Source: Phaseolus vulgaris | Taxonomy: Eukaryota; Streptophyta; Magnoliopsida; Fabales; Fabaceae | NCBI RefSeq assembly: GCF_000499845.2 | Contig: NC_023754.2 | Coordinates: 9,307,335-9,371,334, forward strand | Direction of reading: 5' to 3' | Length of the DNA: 64,000 bases | Part shown: in pieces, positions 46,470 to 58,982 of the stretch | Position numbering within the stretch: position 1 is the stretch's first letter | Layout: every line of letters begins with the position of its first letter | Program-made: the position numbers and the translations under genes | Notes under the pieces: generated by a model | Told to the model about the DNA's origin: nothing | The model's input: only the letters and a program-made list of their open reading frames with translations | Database searches by the model: none

Positions 46470-46991
46470 TGTGTACCATTCGACATGTTCGACCCATAAT
46501 CCGAACATGTGGGTCATAAGCCCATTAGTTAGATCAGTACATGTGGAGCATACCATAGCTCTTTACATCGGCCCACGTACGAAAATGCCCAATAGCTCCA
46601 AACAAACATTCATCTTTGGTAAAATTAACACGACTCAAACAATAAATGTGCATTATAACTATTTTGTTCGTTGTTTGAAACAATAAAAGACCCAATCAAA
46701 GACGATACTCTGCAACGATATAACCCCAAAATACGAGGGGAAATATTAACAGATTAATTATGTAGTTATCAAACTCCTGACGAGTGCTATAACAAAAGGG
46801 CCTTGAGACCTTGAGCACAAGGTAAGCTGATTCTACGCTATTTACACTACATCATAATATATATGTGCTCTTACTGACTTGATCTTCGGTAATCAACTGG
46901 TGGAGCACCTTCCGTTGGAATCTGTGACAAAGACAGAGAGAGATAACAATTACCGCAACGATCCGACCCAGGTCGGCTAGCCAGAACAACA
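46470..46991 (+). repeat. 3' LTR of the gypsy element
   Basis: It is preceded by the purine-rich GGCTTGAAGCTAGGGGAC and begins TGTGTACCATTCGACATG. It ends CCAGAACAACA, followed by TATAT. It differs considerably from the 5' LTR (many substitutions and small indels), so the insertion is old. Confidence 0.82.
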
Positions 46992-46996
46992 TATAT

Positions 46997-48928
46997 TACC
47001 TTTTAATTTAAATTTAATTAAATTTACAAAATATTGTAATTATATTTAGTGAATATAATTGTACTTTTTAACTTAAACATTTCCTTAAAAAAATGTAGTT
47101 TGCTATAATTATGTATCCTTTCTTTTGTTTGATTCAACCTAAACCCTCCCCAAGTAATTGACTCTTTCACTTGCAACTCTTTCATATGTATCCTCTCTAT
47201 TATTAATTTATTAACTATAACCCCTATGCTATTAAAATATTACACATAACCCCCTGTACCATTAAATCTATTAATATACACCCTTATGCTAATTAAAGCT
47301 ATTGAACATTTCAATATACCTCTTTGTTTTAGAAACTATTCACACAATACTTATTCCTCAATTGACCCACATAAAGACAACATCACAACAACTACACCTT
47401 CACAAGTCATTATTCTGACTCAAATTATCTGCAATGTTTCTCATTGGGTATTTACATAAAACGTATTTATACATATTTGCAGATATTTTAAAAAATAATA
47501 AAATTATTTAAAAAATAAATTTTCAAAATATAAAGTAAATAAAAAGTAATCTTCAGATAAAATTTAAATAAAATTATATATTAAAATATTATTATAAATG
47601 AATTTAGTCTTTCTAAATTTTTTTAAAGAAATTGCTTTCTAAAACATTAATCTCTTGAAAATTAATTTTAATTTCGTAAAAATAAATAAAAAACATAAAT
47701 CTATAATTTTTTATTAATAAATTTAATTTTGTTATTTAATTTTAAAAATATTTAAATAAAAACCATTAATAATGGATAACAGATATCCACGAATTTAATA
47801 TTCATACTTACTTTATCAACAAATTAGTAATTACCTCCATTTAGTATCTATTGTATATTTTCCTTGCATCGTCACAATTCTTTTGGCATCAGTAGGTGGG
47901 ATATAAATAATCCCACAATTTTCTTTAATTTGTGGATGTTTTGGGTGTTGGTGAAGTTGAAGCTCATGACTTTGTATTCTACAGAAAGAATATAAAATTA
48001 TATATAAAAATTTGTCAAAATTTCATAATGTAATAACTGAATAAGTTTGAATAACGAAAGGAAAATATTAACTATATCAGACAATTCTTATTGGAGAAAA
48101 CAGTTTTGCATTAAAATACAAAAAAGAAAATATGCAAGATGCAGACCAAGCAGAAAACCAACTTGCAAATAATAAATAATTGCAAAAATTTATTCATGCA
48201 TGAATATATATACTTCAGAAGTGAGATTATTAAAACGATAATTAAAAAAAAAACTTATTCAATTTCTTCTCCATTATTAGCTTTTTAGGTGCTGATAAAA
48301 AATCTAGCTTTTTAGGTATAAGACTACGTATGTGACATCATGGATTTGCTATTGAATTTTAAAGTGTATTTTAAACCATTAAAATTTAAGCATATATCGA
48401 TATATCCTTATTATCGAAATATAAAGATATCAATAATTAATTTAGAAGATCAAATCTCAATTTTTTTTATTTATTTGAAAAAAAAGTAGACTCATCTAGG
48501 AAAACAGTTTAATAAATAAGAAAAAAACAGTAAACAATGTAGTGAATTATATAACTTCATGATATTTTTATAATAGAGATACCTAGAAATAAGTTATAAA
48601 TAGGAAGAATGTTAATAATATTTTCTCTTACACTCTACTCTTTCTAACATTCTCTATTGACAATTTTCTTTTGAAAATAACAAATTTTGATAGGTTTTAG
48701 TTCTAAATTAAGAAATAGTTATTGTTAGTGAAAAAGAAAAAAAAAAGGACTTGAATTGTATTTTTTTGAATTTTTGTGCGGTTAAATATTTTCTCCTGTT
48801 TTCAATGTATCTAAAAACAATTTTTGAAAAAACTTTTAAAATCACAAAATTATGAAATAGTTATTTAGTGAAAAAGAAAAAAAAAACAAGAGAGTTGAAT
48901 TGTATTTTATGAAAACTTGTTTGCAATT
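46997..48928. other. AT-rich spacer
   Basis: No gene or named element. Short reiterated phrases around CTATTAAAATATTACACATAACCCC at 47200-47330 may be a decayed minisatellite. Confidence 0.45.
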
Positions 48929-49288
48929 CACCGTAAGAAAACTATTAAATAAAAACTAATTTTAGATATCAAAATAATTAGTTATTATTTAATTAAATTA
49001 AATACCATTTTATAAACTAAAAAATTTATTGGTATCTAAAGTAATTTCTATTATTAATAAAAATTTATAAAATAGTTTTTAAATTGATATCTAACCATTA
49101 GCTACCAAGGTTTTAACTACTTATTATTTTATATTCTAAATTAGTATCAATTAATCTTCTAGAGACTAGTTTATAATCTAAAATATTAACTAAAATGTTC
49201 GTAGCTAATTTATATACCAATTTAGAAATTATTTTATAATTTTTTATTAATACTTGAAACCACTTTATATACAAATATTTCTTTAGTG
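48929..49288. mobile_element. CACTA-type MITE copy
   Basis: It begins CACCGTAAGAAAACTATT and ends CTTTAGTG, with the palindromic body seen at 61099-61481 (AAATAAAAACTAATTTTAGA, GCTACCAAGGTTTTAACTAC). Confidence 0.75.
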
Positions 49289-49429
49289 AGAAAATCATAT
49301 TTTCAACAGATAAGTGGAATGATAGGAAAGTAATGGTAGAAGAATTCCTAAGGATGTTCAAGAATTCCATTGATTCCTATTTACTTTTAATACAAGCTCC
49401 AAGATGGAAAATAATAGTATTTTTTTGTG

Positions 49430-50040
49430 TATTTATGTTACTTAGTTTTCATAATTTTTTTTTTTTTACTTTTTTTGTTTTATTATATTATATTATATTT
49501 TAGTTTTTATTTTTTATTTATAGTTTACGTAGTTTTTCTAATTTATTTTAGTTAGTTCTTTAGAATTATAAGTTGGTGTTTTATTTTTGTTTTACTTTTG
49601 TTTTTTATTTATTTTTATTTTATTTTATTCTTAGTATTTTTATTTTAAGTAAGTTTTAATTTTAATTTTATATTTTTTAGTTTTTATTTTTGAATTTTTT
49701 ATATTTTTCTTATTTTGTTAAAAAAAATTAGTTTTATTATTTTATTTTACTTTATTTTTAATTTTTAATTTTTATTTTAAGTAATTTTTTGTTTTTTTTA
49801 TATATTTCTTATAAGTTTATTGTTTTGTTTTTCTTTTTTTTTAAATTGTCTCTTTTCGTTTAATTTTTTCTTAAAATTTAGTTATCTTTTTATTTTATTT
49901 TCTTTTATTTATTTATGTTTTAAAAATATTGTTTCTTATTTTAAATTTTTAGTTTTTTATAAAATTTTATTATTTACGTTTTGTGCTAATCTTTGTTTTA
50001 GTTGTTTTATGATATATGATATTAAGAAAACATGGATCTA
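49430..50040. repeat. T-rich low-complexity tract
   Basis: About 600 bp with strong T bias on the plus strand, dominated by TTTTATTTT and TTTAGTTTTTATTTT units. The apparent ORF at 49820-50041 is an artefact of this composition. Confidence 0.8.
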
Positions 50041-51743
50041 AATATCAATGATAGTTAGATTTAAAAATTGAGAAGACAATTTAAAATAATAGAATAGAAG
50101 TAAGAAAAGAGAAAAAAAGTTAAGAAATAATTTTCAACCACATCTATCCCTCACATTAATTAAGATAATTTAATTATAAAGTAACATATTTAAAGAAGGA
50201 CAATCACTACTTAAAAAAACACTTGTTAAATTCGATAGAATAGTGAAATTTGAAAACCCATATAACATAAAAAAAACTAGATTAAGTGATAAAATCGATA
50301 GATCATCAGAGTTAACTATGATAACTATAAAAGACATACATACAAAATGTGATATTTGAAGCACTAACCAACCCAATCTATATGACAAATCATAGAGGAT
50401 TGGAAAAAGATATTAGAGAAGAAAACAAAGAAAGTATGAATTTGGTGTAATAGTTTCGTGTGGATCCTTCTTCTTCAAAGTCATTACCGTATGTGTTGTC
50501 CTTGAAAGTACACAAATAGTTGCCGTACAAATCGCCCAAACGCGGAAAATTAAGCACCATATGAAATTCACATGCAAGTATTTTTCTAGTGTGCAAGACT
50601 TTGAACATTGTGGCTCCAGGTTTCTTTCCTCTGTCGTTGTATGCATAGACATGTCAATTCTTCATAACAACAACGAAGAAGAAAGACACATAAATTACGT
50701 AGCCATGACAATGAGAGACTGTCCCACCACCACATGACTAATCTCACGAAACATCCACGAAATTTATTGAGAAAGAGCACTCTACGTTGAATAATGATGC
50801 ATTGGTATCTATCTCATTATATTTCATACCTAAATTACAGAAATAAGAGATACACAGAAAAAAAAAATATAGAGATTAACTTACTTTAAGAAATTTCTTT
50901 AAAAGCGCGTTACTATTTATTTTAATATTTCATATAATATTTATAAATTTTATCTTAAAGAAATGGATTATTAGAAAGAAAATAACTTTTTTTAAAGTTA
51001 TATGTAAAAAGATGATGAATATAAAGTTAAATTATATATGCGTAATATTAGTATGTAATTTCTTATTTATATTAGTAACCTTTTTTACCTTTTTTTTTTT
51101 AATTTAATGATTCTAATATATCACCCTTAATTTGAAAAAAACAATATATCACCCTTAATTTGAAAAAAACAAGATAAAGATAAAGATATTAATTATAAGC
51201 TGAAATTTATCTTGGTAAATGCATGAGACCATTAACTAGGTCTGCTGGATAAAAGTTATTCTACATTATTATTAGTTTGTGCAACATTTTATTTATTAGG
51301 ACTAATGTTCTATGGATCATATATATAATTGTTTAAATTGCTGTGAAAAAAAATAAGGTTTAGAATTACTCATATGAGTTTTTGTTAGATAAGTATAGTT
51401 TACCTATGTATTATTTTTGTTAACATATGAGTTTTGATTTAGTTCTCCTATATTTTTTTAATAATATTTTTTTCATGTGATGACAAATAATTGTTATTAT
51501 TTGAGGTGTCAGTCTAACTAAGATGTAAAATTACATAATAATACCTAACATAAAATTTTATATATAAAAAAAAATTTACTCCTTTTCTTCATTTTTTTTT
51601 TCCAATATAGGTGGCAAATATGAGTTAATCACTAGAATTACTACAATAAACAAAATCAAGATGATAAGGAGAGTATGGTGGAAGCGGGGATAATAGTTAT
51701 CATCTTTATATAATCATCGTTACTATTAGTTATTATCTTTATA
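50041..51743. other. Spacer around the unrecognised fragment
   Basis: No other gene. A perfect 28-bp tandem duplication (ATATCACCCTTAATTTG plus an A-run) lies at about 51117-51172. Confidence 0.5.
50390..50655 (-). pseudogene. Unrecognised protein-like fragment
   Basis: On the minus strand, YNDRGKKPGATMFKVLHTRK, then ILACEFHMVLNFPRLGDLYG and NYLCTFKDNTYGNDFEEEG read without a stop from about 50655 to 50390. Base composition here is less AT-rich and more coding-like than the flanks. The first ATG in frame is at 50608. I do not recognise the family, see no start context and find no adjoining exon with confidence. It may be an exon or gene relic. Confidence 0.3.
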
Positions 51744-51940
51744 TATTATAAAAAATTATTAAATAAAAACTAATTTTAAAAATTAAAAAAAAATTATTAT
51801 ATTATATTGATAAGTTATATATTATTTTATAAATTAAAAAAATATTATTTCTTAAAGTAAGTTTTATTATTAAAAATATTTATAAACTAATTTTTAAATT
51901 TATATCTACCATAAATTAGTCATTAATTTAAAATTTCTTA
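51744..51940. mobile_element. Partial CACTA-type MITE
   Basis: AAAAAATTATTAAATAAAAA and following phrases match the left half of the family; the right half is missing. Confidence 0.55.
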
Positions 51941-53339
51941 ACCTAAATGTCCTTTGGTTCCTCATCTAGTCTACCTTTATCATCCAATAAATGTCCTTTG
52001 GTTCTAGTGTTTGATATGATTTGTTGTTTTTTCTGGTTTACATCTTCAAAAAAACTTTCCTATTCTATAATTTTGAGTCTTATTTTAATGTTTTTCATTC
52101 CTCTTTTAATCACGACTTACCACAAACTTGATAAGTACCATTTTTTCTAGATAAAATCTCCAAAACTCATGCCAGCTTACCATACATTAAAAAATATATC
52201 TTATTTCTTTCTATCTGGACATTACCTCTTATTTATTTTTCATCACAATTAATTGGAAGCATAATTATCCAGAAACATATAATGACTGAGTTCCACCTTT
52301 CACAAAGAAAAGAAAAATAGACAAAGTTAATATGAAGGATGACAGCTACTTTAAAAGATTAGTGTAACTGCTTCGATGAACAAAATTCATCACCGATGCA
52401 ACTCTGTTAGGGTGGTAATACAAACAAATGTTGGAGTTTTCGTATTTTGCTTGAGTTTGGTTTGTGTTGGAAATTCCACATGAAAATATTTAATTGGTGA
52501 AAATATTTTATTGTATATAAGAGGGTGCAAACTTCACTCTATGAATTGATTTTATGATGTTAGATAGTTTATTTTTTTTTTTATTTTATATTTTTTGGTT
52601 AGTTGTCCTGGCCAACTTGTTAATCTTAATCAATATATACTCTAAGAAAAGATTAAATAAGCTGCACACAAGACTTCACTAAGTGAAAGAGAGAGAAAAA
52701 GTCAAAATAGAGTTGGTCTAGTTTATAAATTTTTTTAATTATAAAACTATTTAGATAATAATAATTTTCTAGTATGTAAAATAGTATGTAATTTAATTAA
52801 TATAAAAATTCCATTTTAGATACTATTAAATTATTTTTTGAAATTATCAAATAATTTTCATTTTATTTTAATATGTTTATAATTCTAAATTAATTAAAAA
52901 TTCACATTTTTCAACCTCATTGTTATATAAAATAGGGATACCATTTGACTTTTCTGAAATAAATAATAGAGACTGCCCTTTGATGAATAATATATAGACA
53001 TTTAACCAAATTAGATAATTATCACAAAATGAAATACTTATATAATAAAATCTAAAGTTAATTATACCTTTCTTTAATATTTAACTATTTAATTAATAAC
53101 TATCACTACATTTCATCTCTAAATGGTTTTTCTTAACTTTGGATAACTTCTTCCTATCTCAATCTCAATGGTTGACATCATTATAATAATATTATATATG
53201 AGATATTACTTATTTTTAAGTTTGATAACTTTTTTTAGAATTTTTTATTAAAAAACATTTAGGTGTATTAAGGGAGATGAATGGTAATAGGGATTCTAGA
53301 ATATGGAAAGTAGATTATTTAATGCAGTATATTTTATGA
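51941..53339. other. AT-rich spacer
   Basis: No gene. A possible further decayed MITE copy lies around 52715-52880, too eroded to call. Confidence 0.45.
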
Positions 53340-53715
53340 CACTAAAAAAAATTATTAAATAGAAACTAATTTTATAAATAAAAAATAATTAGTTGTTATA
53401 TTAATTAAATTAGAGATAATTTTAGACACTAACATATTGATTTTTAACTTAATTTCTATCATTGATAAATAGTTTTTAAACTAATATTTAATTAGCTACG
53501 TTTTAACTATAAATTATTTAAATTTTAAATTTGGCAACAAATATTTTGGTAGCTAATTAGATACATATTTAGAAACTATTTACTAATTTAGAAACCAAAT
53601 ATTTTTTTAGTCTCCAAAATGGTCTTTAATTTGGTCACTATAACAACTAATTATTTTTTTATATAAAATTGTAGTGACATGTCTCTAAAATTGATTTTTA
53701 TTTAATAATTTTTTA
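53340..53715. mobile_element. CACTA-type MITE copy
   Basis: It starts CACTAAAAAAAATTATTAAA. The body matches the family, including GGTAGCTAATTAGATAC and ACTATAACAACTAATTAT. The right end is eroded near TTTAATAATTTTTTAAT. A small insertion (TGTAGTGACATG) near 53678 disturbs the right arm. Confidence 0.75.
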
Positions 53716-54399
53716 ATATAAATATAAATTCATAAGAAATATTCTTAAAACAAATTTATCCAACCCTGTAATATACTAAAGTATTTTTTAAATTTTATAT
53801 TATTTTACATACAATAAATGTTATAACCGATTATTTATCAATATTATTATCTATAAGTCTCTTTTTTAAACATTGTCTATATAATCATTTAGACAGAACT
53901 ACACTGATAATAAATTCAAATAGTTTACTTGGAAAATGCTTAATATCTTACATAAGAAATGAAAAATTAGTTTGAAAAAAAACTTGTATTAGTATATAAT
54001 TTAAAATAAACTTTTATATTTTTATATTTGATCATAAAATGACTCATAAATTTATTAAAGTTGAATATCAGTTACAGTGCACGAAATATATATATATATA
54101 TAATATATATATAAAATAAATTTATTCTCTATTCATTAACTCTTATACCAATATTCTCCTATAAAAAACACTCCAAGTAAAATACTTTTTATTTTATTGT
54201 CATTGTTCAAGTTCCAAAAAACTAGAAAATTCCATGATTACGTATAGATCATGAATTATCTTCTAGTTGTAGCCAAACCTACTTGATGTGGCATGTCTAT
54301 GACAATCATAATACTTAAATGTTAAAAATAGATTCATTATTGGACACCACTAGTATAATACAACATAAATACATTAATACCATCGATTTCACATCAGAG
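53716..54399. other. AT-rich spacer
   Basis: Only simple AT-rich sequence, including an (AT)n patch at about 54087-54112. Confidence 0.5.
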
Positions 54400-54474
54400 G
54401 CTCTAATAGGCATAAGGTTAGAACACTTTTAGAATGTTTTATATTTATTAAATTTTATTGTTGATAAAAAAAAT
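54400..54474 (+). mobile_element. Possible LINE 3' tail
   Basis: GGCATAAGGTTAGAACAC, then a T-rich stretch, TTGTTGATAAAAAAAA. Layout is like the tails at 18535 and 34293, but sequence match is weak. Confidence 0.35.
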
Positions 54475-54829
54475 ATGATTACAATAATACAATGTATATA
54501 ACATTATATGGAATTAACCTATATAACATAAATCTTAAACCTAAAGTGTGAATCTTTACTTAAAAAATGAGAATGAGTTGATGCTAATTTTTCTTTATGA
54601 TTTTCTTATATGGTTAAAAATTTAAAATATAATGTTTGACGTGTTTAACTACACATGTATAATAGGTAGGTTAAGCTTATGTGGAAGGTGGGTAGAATGG
54701 ATAAAAAGTTGTCTTGACTTCACTTCTATATCGATTTTGGTAAATGGGAGTTCAACGGTGGAATTCAAATCTCAAAATGGGTTGAGACACTAAAAAAAAA
54801 AGTTTTAACAGAGACTATTTAACGGAAGT

Positions 54830-55225
54830 TAATATAATCCTAAGAATTGATTTAATTAACGAAATTTTTTTAACATTCGTTAAGTTCCAAAGGTTATTCT
54901 AAAACCTTAGCAAAATAACGAAGATTTTTTTAACCTTTGTTAAATTCTTAAGGTTTATTTCAAAATCTCGACAAAATAACAAAGGTATTTTTAACATTCG
55001 TTAAATTCCAAAGGTTTATTCTAAAACCTCAGCAAAATAACGGAGGTTTGTTTAACCTTCGTTAAATTCCAAAGATTTATTATAAAATCTCAGAAAAATA
55101 ACGGAGTTTTTTTTTAACTTTCAGTAAATTCCTAAGGTTTATTCTAAAACCTCAACAAAATAATGGAGGTTTTTTAACCTTCGTTAAACTCCAAAGATTT
55201 ATTGTAAAACCTCAATAAAACACTA
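54830..55225. repeat. Tandem subterminal repeats of about 61 bp, six units
   Basis: The unit contains AACGGAGGTTTGTTTAACCT, whose arms AACGGAGGTT and AACCTTCGTT can pair, then AAATTCCAAAGGTTTATTCT and AAAACCTCAGCAAAAT. The copies are separated by few substitutions. Confidence 0.85.
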
Positions 55226-56084
55226 CAATTTTTTCAAACTTTAATAAATAAATAAAATTAAATCTATTTATAAATAAATAATTAAAACTATATAGTTTTA
55301 ATATATTTTATAACTAAATTCTCTAAAATTTTGAAAGTGTAACTTTACCCTACAAAAAAGTTTTCTAAAGTTTCATAAATTTATTTTAAAACCTCACTAA
55401 AATAACCTTGGATAATAAGAATTTCAACAACTAATCTTGGATAATAAGTATTTCAACATTATTTGCATATTTCTTATAATTGATAGTAGTTGGTTTATAT
55501 AATTCCTAGTTTTTTTGTTAGAAGCTCATACTTCAAAAAACTTGACTTATTTTGTTTTAGCTTTTGTTGTACGTATATTTTATGTGCAATTTTAGTTTTA
55601 GTTATAATTGTTAATATTTAATTCTCATAATTTTGAAATATTTTAAATTGAGGCCTTTATTTTAAATTGCATCCAATAATTAATTCACCGTGAAAGTGAG
55701 AAGTGATAAAGTTAATTTCTCCTCGCAATATGTTCTTGCAATCTTTGAAGTCCTCAAAGCCAATAACACATAAAGCTTTGAAACCCACATCTGATAGATA
55801 ATGCAATTATTTAGGATATATAAAGTAGTGATAAACACTAGTTTTGTCGAGTAAGGTGATAGAAAAAACAATGATAATGCCTTATTTAGTGTTTATTCTC
55901 CTTAGATATAATAAACATAAGTGTGGTTGAATTGTGATTCATTGCTAGGACTGTTGTCGGCGGGCATTGAACCTATGTCGGAGAGTAGTGTATCTACGGT
56001 GAAAGAGAGAAGTTAGGAGGATCATTAGAGATGGTGGAAAATGGGGTTGAATGTTATTTCAAACAACAAGTCATTTTACAGAAA

Positions 56085-56240
56085 TTTTGATACCCATGCG
56101 AGGGTTCTGAAACCCATGGTATTTAACAGAGGTTTTTAAACCCACAATATTTTACGGAGGTTTTGAAACCCATGGTATTTTGCGAAGGTTCTTAAACCCA
56201 TGATATTTAACAGGGGTTCTGAAAGACTTTTTCTGAGGTT
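56085..56240. repeat. Tandem subterminal repeats of about 31 bp at the other end
   Basis: The unit is near GAGGTTTTGAAACCCATGGT with an ATTTTAC-like joint. About five copies contain the same GAGGTTT / AAACCC arms as the left array. Confidence 0.75.
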
Positions 56241-57870
56241 TAAAAAAATCCTCAGGAACACGTTCCCCATAGATGGTTTAGCGAGGGAAACTGCAACTCT
56301 GGGTAAATGACTTAATAGAGTTTTTAACCCTGGATAATGTAAAAATAAACCCTCATTAAAACCATTTTTTTCTTGTAGTGAGACATGGGAACCCTTTAGC
56401 CACTTTCCTGTTCCTTATGCTGGCAAAAGAGTTAGAGATAAAAGGATTAATGTAAGTATGCTACAATATGTGGATGACTGTTTTTTTACAAAGATAATAC
56501 AAATAGTATATTCATTGTTAAAAAACTTATGAACTGCTTTGAGTTGGCTTCTGGGTTGAAAGTGAATTACTAAAAAAGAAGAATTAGTGGGGTGGGAATT
56601 AATTATAGTAGACTAAAGAGTCTTGTGTTCGTTCTCAACTGTGATACTTGGAAACTCTGTTTACATATTTGGAAGTGGAGGTTAGGGGTAATCATAGGAA
56701 ACTTTTGGGATAATGTTAGAAAAAGTAAGGAAAAGGTTGGGAAAGTGAAAAGGAAAGTGTGTATCTATGGCAGACATGATTTGTTTGCTTAAATTTTTTT
56801 CTTACATCTATTCCTTTGTTCTATGTATCGCACTTCCTCATGTTGGTGTCAATGATGAAAGAGTTGAAAAATTTATAGTGGACTTTTCTGTGGCGTTGGG
56901 ACTCGGATGGTAGGAAAATAGGTTGGGCCAAAGAGCATGGTGGGTTAGAAATCATTGATATAAGACATTTTAATTGCGCTTTATTAGGAAAATAAATCTG
57001 GAGACTCAAAATTGAGAATGGAGGGTTATGGTTGGAAGTATTACAATATAAAAAGAAGGAATCAATGTGGTGGAGGGATCTAAAAAGAATTTGAAAGTTG
57101 GATGAGTGGGAGAATAATTTTGAAGACAATGGTACGTGAGAGATAGGTAATGAGAAGTCTGTAAGGTTTTGGAAAGATAAGTGGGTGGAGAGTGAGGATT
57201 TAAAGACTAAGTTCTCAAGACTCTACTCCATATCCAAAAATAAAGAGTGTAAGTTGTACCAAGTTGGGTGTAAAAATAATAATAAATGGAGCTAAAAGTT
57301 GAATTGAAGAAGGAACCTGTTTGTATGGGAAATGAATCAAGTGGATCAATTAATGGCGTTGTTGGAAAATAAGGAAGTTGTTGTGAAAGGTGTAGGAGAA
57401 GGAGAAAATGATAAATGGATATGGAGGGAGGGGTCAGCGGGCGGTAAAGTCAACATATACAATTTTAAGGAGAAGGTGAACATAGGTCTCTGTTTCAACG
57501 CTTATGGAAAATAAAAACCCTCCCCTCCGTACATGTGAATGCTTGGAGAGTTCTGCAAAATGTAGTAGTAACAAGGGATAATTATGTAAGTCGAGGAGTT
57601 GTTTTAGAAAGTAGTTTATGTGTTGTATGTGGAGAAGAAGATGAGACGATATCCCATTTGTTTTTCAATTATAAAATAGCTTGACTTGTTTAGGGTATGT
57701 GTTATGCTTGGTTGGGTGTGTTATTAGTTAATCAGTACGATGCAAAGTCACATTTCATGCACTTTAATCTCTCTTTTTTGAATGAGTTTAGTAATAGAGT
57801 TCGGGGAAACATGTGGGTAGCAATAATTGGTGAGTTATGGAAACATAAGAACAAATGAATTTTTAAGAGT

Positions 57871-58982
57871 GAGAGAGTACATCATGTGGAGGGTGGCTGT
57901 TATGGCCCAAGAGAATGCAACTGAAGATCATGATGAAACATCAATGAGTAGCCCAATAGCAAAGAGCAGGCCCAAAAGACAAAGCACAAAGCCTAAGTAT
58001 TTTTTATGATTATGATTGTACTATGAAAGGAAAAAGAAAGTAATGGTTGAGAATTTGAATTGGAACAAAGGGCAGAGTAGTATTTTTCCAAGTTGTTAGG
58101 ATTCCATAGATTTGTTTTTCTATTGAGGCATATCTTTTTTTTCTCTGTTTTGCCATTCTGTTTTACTGAGTTGGTAGTTGTTGTTTTGTTTTGGCTATAT
58201 ATGTATAGAAACTTTGATAGTAATGAAAGCAGAGAATTATCCAGTATTTCATTATCTTTTGGAGGAAGCCTAACCTGTAAAATAGGCATTCCAGTGGCAC
58301 AATTAAATGTTTGGTCATAGATTACTGTCAAGGAATATTTAGAAGACTTAACCTTATTCTGAATGGTGCATGGATCCTTTAGCATGTTTGATTTATATTA
58401 AGAGTTAGTAGTTATGTGGAGATTATATGTTTTTTCCCTCATACGAGCTAACCCCATGTGCTAGTCTTAGATAAGGTGTTGAGTGTTTTATTGCAGGTAC
58501 ATTAGATAATGATGAAGGTTAATCTTGGAAGGAGGTAAGGCTTGGTGAGAAGAGGACTCGTGGGCGAGCAACTATGCACGATGGAAGATCAAAGCATGTC
58601 ACGTGTTTTGGTGGTAGTAGCAGTGGAAGTTCTGTTAAAAGGAAGCAAAGTATGCTATATAGAAGGCACCAACAACGACAGTCCTGTAAGGGTGCAATAG
58701 AAGATTTCTGGTTTCTGACATTTTTTAGGGTGCATGTTTCGCCAACCTATTTTGGAGAAGATTTGAAGGTGAGATAAGGATTCAAAGTTTAGATGCAGCA
58801 GGTATCAAAACAAACAAATTAGGGTCAAAATAATTTGGAATACGTTAATTTGTTACAAAACAAGTGGTGGTTTGTAGCGTAAGTGGTATATTTTGGAGTG
58901 TATTCTAGGTAGTAATGTTGAAATGTTTGTAGTATCAGAGTACTTACCCATGCTCTCCTTGGAGTTTAGCTCAAGATTATGT
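57871..58982. other. Repeat-like DNA without a clear gene
   Basis: An open stretch to 58009 reads MAQENATEDHDETSMSSPIA, then RPKRQSTKPKYFL and a stop. It looks like the basic tail of a larger protein, perhaps Copia-derived, joined abruptly to the LINE near 57875. After it comes non-coding DNA with no assignable element. The frame at 58574-58777 has no recognisable family. Confidence 0.4.

Larger units (their letters stand above)
39879..46991 (+). mobile_element. Ty3/gypsy retrotransposon without pol (Tat-lineage-like)
   Basis: The 5' LTR starts TGTTTGACATGTTCGG at 39879. A diverged 3' LTR covers 46470-46991. TATAT follows the right end and precedes the left end, the latter inside an AT repeat. 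The primer site TTTGGTGCCCACCGTGAG follows the 5' LTR. Inside are a broken gag, a 55-bp tandem array and an antisense ORF. Protease, reverse transcriptase and integrase are absent between gag and the array. An antisense ORF and 3' tandem repeats are known from Tat-lineage elements, which is the basis of the lineage call. A solo Copia LTR sits in the 5' LTR and an unassigned block of about 890 bp sits in gag. Confidence 0.82.
54788..56380. mobile_element. Non-autonomous CACTA derivative (1.6 kb) inside the LINE
   Basis: It starts CACTAAAAAAAAAAG and ends TTTTTCTTGTAGTG, with AGA on both sides (54785-54787, 56381-56383), the 3-bp duplication typical of CACTA. Removing it rejoins the LINE GLRQGD region. 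No transposase is present. Both ends hold tandem subterminal repeats. Confidence 0.88.
54660..57870 (+). mobile_element. Second LINE remnant, 5'-truncated, split by a CACTA derivative
   Basis: It enters in the middle of the reverse transcriptase (CGRWVEWIKSCLDFTSISIL, then FKSQNGLR), is interrupted at 54788, and resumes at 56384 with PLATFLFLMLAKELE and FELASGLKVNY. The active-site region is degraded (QYVDDCFF-like across a shift at about 56466). Later come KWIWREGSAGGKVNIYNFKE at about 57412 and the zf-RVT zinc-binding part VNAWRVLQNVVVTRDNYVSR and CVVCGEEDETISHLFF at about 57535-57670. It fades near 57870 (GELWKHKNK). Frames change repeatedly, so it is inactive. It complements the first LINE, which lacks the zf-RVT part. 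Confidence 0.8.

Noticed and set aside
49820..50041. 73-codon phenylalanine-rich ORF
   Set aside because: It is a translation of the T-rich tract.
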